Source: CAZLFA01 sp964558665 (GTDB lineage: Bacteria > Desulfobacterota > Syntrophia > Syntrophales > PHBD01). From it: 16,048 bases of DNA. Made by a program: the position numbers and the translations under genes. Below the pieces are notes generated by a model. It made no database searches. It was given only the letters and a program-made list of their open reading frames with translations, and was not told the origin of the DNA. The stretch lies in assembly GCA_964558665.1 (NCBI GenBank), contig CAZLFA010000080.1, positions 1 to 16,048 of the forward strand. Direction: 5' to 3'. This document shows positions 13,803-16,048 of this stretch, piece after piece (the first letter of the stretch is position 1; every line of letters begins with the position of its first letter).

Positions 13803-15203
13803 ATGACCACAGAGAACTGGCATTCTGAATTCAATCCTTCAAAGTTCCTAAGCCGTGTGAACTTGGCACAGCTTATCGAGCGAAACGAGGCATACGACGA
13901 AAGCTCCATCAGCGATGCGAAGTCACCCTGCATACTGTGCGGTAAAATCTACTCGCGCGGCATTGTGTTGAATGACAAATCATTCCTCTGCCAACAGTGC
14001 TATTCCGAGGTGGCACTGATTTCATACCCCGAGAAATACGAAACACTTCGCAGGCAGTTTGTTGTGGCAACGGAAGCACGAAGACTCGCATGGGAGGCAT
14101 TTCGGGAAAGGTTTGAATACAAATCAAAAGAAAGTGCACTGGTATTCCTTGGTTGGGCATCCCTAATTCTTGCATTTGCTAATCCTGCGTTCTTGATCTT
14201 AACTATCATTCTCTTGGCTGTCGGCTACTCGAAGAACTCCATCAACAATAAGAAGAATGCGGAGTGGCTAAACAGGAAAACGCAATGGGAGCAGAGCAAC
14301 CCTGTACCTACGGCACCAATACAAAAACACTTTCACGATCCAACAGCCGAGCTGACGCAAAGAGATCGACAGATTCTTAAGATATTCAATCACTGGCCTG
14401 GATACCCGCCATTCTGGAAATACCTTCGCTCGGTAGTTATTAGCAGAGATTACAATCGCTGCCAGGTAACAGGATGCCCCTCACGACTGGAGTTGCACGT
14501 TCACCACATGCGGCCGGTTTCAGAAGGTGGAACCCATTCCCCAGACAACCTCGTTTCGCTATGCGATTTCCATCATGCGCTTGAGCCAGAAAAAGGCCAC
14601 GAAAGGATATGGGGTGACATCAAAACCAGATTTTTCACGCTTGTTTGCGCTCACGAAAGAAGTAACCGGTCAAAAGAGGGGACTCATCTAGTCCGGGCAC
14701 ATCTCCGCCGGTTACAACTTATAACGTTGGATGAGTTGCGAGAATTAACAAAGACATATGGCTTTTGCTGCCCCAGCTGCGGCGAAACCAAAATCAAGTT
14801 TCTTCTGTATAGTGACAGGAACATTATCAGGGTTGAGTGTCCCACATGCCATGAGGCTACCGAAGGTCCGCAAGAACTTACTGAGGAAACCGGCCCACTT
14901 CTCGCGGAGATAGTAGGCGTCATGCGAAACAAGGGCAGATGGAAGGCCAGATGGGATATGCTTTCCGAAAGAAGAAATGCTACGTGGGGCATGTGGCGTG
15001 GTTATGCGGTATCTGCGAAACGAAAAAAGCATAAGGAAAGAGTAGAAATGACTAAGTCCGCGCCTTCTTGCCCCAAGTGTGGTTCGTCAATGAAAGTGGT
15101 ACGGCCGCGCCCCACGGATAAATGGAAAGCATTTTGGGGCTGCACACAGTATTCCGTCACGGGGTGCAAAGGGAGTGCAAGGTATGTTCCACCATACGGC
15201 TAA
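13803..15203 (+). CDS. HNH nuclease-like protein with membrane hairpin and multiple zinc ribbons
   Basis: A 466-residue protein. In order: zinc finger CxxC...CxxC (Cys43, 46, 63, 66); a charged helical stretch (75-110); a hydrophobic segment (about 111-141) long enough for a tight two-span membrane hairpin; an HNH core (about 205-260) with Cys220/Cys225, HVHHMRPVSEGG (His232, 234, 235), Asn249 and CDFHH (Cys254, His257, His258); a second zinc ribbon (CPSC 323-326, CPTC 346-349); a basic region (400-415); and a topoisomerase-type C4 ribbon (Cys423, 426, 447, 455). The HNH residues for metal binding and hydrolysis are present, so it should cut DNA or RNA. The membrane segment and three extra zinc modules are unusual. 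An in-frame stop at 13791 makes 13803 the earliest ATG; the ribosome site is poor. The next gene, 75 bp on, is also HNH-like. Role unknown; defence is an inference. Confidence 0.8.
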   Translation: MTTENWHSEFNPSKFLSRVNLAQLIERNEAYDESSISDAKSPCILCGKIYSRGIVLNDKSFLCQQCYSEVALISYPEKYETLRRQFVVATEARRLAWEAFRERFEYKSKESALVFLGWASLILAFANPAFLILTIILLAVGYSKNSINNKKNAEWLNRKTQWEQSNPVPTAPIQKHFHDPTAELTQRDRQILKIFNHWPGYPPFWKYLRSVVISRDYNRCQVTGCPSRLELHVHHMRPVSEGGTHSPDNLVSLCDFHHALEPEKGHERIWGDIKTRFFTLVCAHERSNRSKEGTHLVRAHLRRLQLITLDELRELTKTYGFCCPSCGETKIKFLLYSDRNIIRVECPTCHEATEGPQELTEETGPLLAEIVGVMRNKGRWKARWDMLSERRNATWGMWRGYAVSAKRKKHKERVEMTKSAPSCPKCGSSMKVVRPRPTDKWKAFWGCTQYSVTGCKGSARYVPPYG

Positions 15204-15278
15204 ACCGCCAATGAACAGAATAGCATTCGGTAGCCGTTGCTGTGCACGTTAAGGCAAAATGAATAGGTAAACTATCTT

Positions 15279-16019
15279 ATGAAAATAGGTAGAAACGAAT
15301 CTTGTTGGTGTGGTTCAGGCAAAAAATACAAAAAGTGCCATTTATACCGCGAAGAACAACAGAGAATAAAGCCATGGGAGGCTGAGCAAAATCTCAGAAA
15401 AGCATTTGGTGCCAAGTATTGTTCTGTCCCTATCTCTTTTAAAAATGACTGCAGAGGTGATATTGTTAGAGCGCATTCAGTTTCAAAAAGCATGAATTTG
15501 AAAAGAATTGAAAGGAGTGGTCATGTATATGCTTTTATCCCAAGCTTTGAAAATTTAATCAGAAATCATGGTTTCTTACAACCAGAGCTTTATGGCATTA
15601 ATAAAGCATCAACATTTACAGGGTTCTGTGCCTACCATGACAAAACTTTGTTTTCACCATTGGAAGACCAAGAGTTTGTGAGCAGCAAGGAACAATGCTT
15701 TTTGCTAGCTTATAGAGCCCAGGCCAGAGAGTATTTTACTAAAGACAGCTCTGCGAAATTAAAAGAGTTTATGATGCAGGTTGACCGCGGGAAGAGCATT
15801 TCTGAGCAATTTGAAATACAAAACATGGTTTCTGCTCTCGCATTAGGGACTGAAGCCGGTGTAAGGGATATTAATATTTATAAAAAGAAATTTGACGCGA
15901 TTCTTACCACAAAAAACTTCTGTAACATTAATTCGTTCGTATTAAATTTCAAAAAAACGCCCTCGGTAATATGTAGTGGTGGTATCTTTCCAGAGGGTAG
16001 TGTAAGATTTTTTGTGTAA
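15279..16019 (+). CDS. SEC-C protein with HNH-like core
   Basis: A 246-residue protein. The N-terminus is a SEC-C zinc motif (NESCWCGSGKKYKKCH: Cys9, Cys11, Cys20, His21), usually a nucleic-acid or protein-binding tail but here at the front. Residues about 58-129 look like a divergent HNH fold: Cys58, IVRAH (His66), then KASTFTGFCAYHD (Cys117, His120, Asp121) and LFSPLED. The remainder is helical and unrecognised. In similar proteins I recall, the chain continues well beyond the GGIFPE segment, so this copy may be shortened, but only 29 bases follow the stop and this cannot be judged here. An in-frame TAG at 15264 makes 15279 the earliest ATG; the ribosome site is weak. The DNA is visibly AT-richer than the rest of the window, suggesting acquisition. 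Confidence 0.65.
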   Translation: MKIGRNESCWCGSGKKYKKCHLYREEQQRIKPWEAEQNLRKAFGAKYCSVPISFKNDCRGDIVRAHSVSKSMNLKRIERSGHVYAFIPSFENLIRNHGFLQPELYGINKASTFTGFCAYHDKTLFSPLEDQEFVSSKEQCFLLAYRAQAREYFTKDSSAKLKEFMMQVDRGKSISEQFEIQNMVSALALGTEAGVRDINIYKKKFDAILTTKNFCNINSFVLNFKKTPSVICSGGIFPEGSVRFFV

Positions 16020-16048
16020 ATTCATAAAAGCCTATAAGAGGTAGAAAA

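Noticed and set aside
15204..15278. Integron attC-like site between the two HNH genes (GTTAAGGC near 15250 and GGCTAAAC near the upstream stop)
   Set aside because: The core GTTRRRY is violated at its last base, the two ends pair at only six of eight positions, and no inner L' / L'' arms could be found. No similar site precedes the first gene.

Overview
The window looks like a chromosomal segment of a Gram-negative, probably anaerobic bacterium. The Desulfobacterota/Nitrospirota type of genome is my best guess, but no marker gene proves it. The grounds are an NtrC-type sigma54 activator with a multi-span sensor kinase, an oxygen-sensitive anaerobic sulfatase-maturating radical SAM enzyme, Tat and Sec export signals, and several short palindromic intergenic repeats. 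There are no rRNA, tRNA, CRISPR, transposase or integrase genes in view.

Layout. (1) 1-436, minus: the start of a MORN-repeat protein that passes into a long 8-residue Glu/Ala/Lys/Arg repeat and leaves the window. (2) 633-6414, all minus: a signalling block. In transcription order it holds a membrane histidine kinase, an NtrC-family response regulator, a soluble double-PAS histidine kinase, and a SAM-dependent methyltransferase with its own promoter-like sequence. (3) 6537-8289, plus, divergent from the kinase: a near-consensus sigma70 promoter, a secreted jelly-roll-like protein and an exported dienelactone-hydrolase-family protein. (4) 8290-8540: a convergent spacer with palindromic repeats and a bidirectional terminator. 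(5) 8541-11242, minus: a sulfatase-maturase-like radical SAM protein with a SEC-C tail, a membrane ankyrin protein, and an orphan CopG-like antitoxin whose stop overlaps the start of a 48-codon ORF. (6) 11401-12994, minus: a small unknown protein with an excellent RBS and terminator, a 360-bp hairpin-rich spacer, and an MddA/NnrU-like membrane methyltransferase. (7) 12995-13802: a long spacer with a promoter-like site, a three-armed palindromic repeat and two doubtful short ORFs. (8) 13803-16019, plus: two HNH-type nuclease-like genes in tandem.

How they may work together. The kinase/NtrC pair is a standard two-component system. Its divergent neighbours (secreted protein plus exported hydrolase) are the nearest candidate targets, but their promoter looks sigma70-type and I saw no sigma54 (-24/-12) site in any spacer. 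The most unusual content is the right-hand nuclease pair. One gene encodes a membrane-anchored HNH protein with three additional zinc-binding modules. The next encodes a SEC-C protein with an HNH-like core in AT-richer DNA. This has the look of an accessory, possibly defensive, cassette; that role is inference only.
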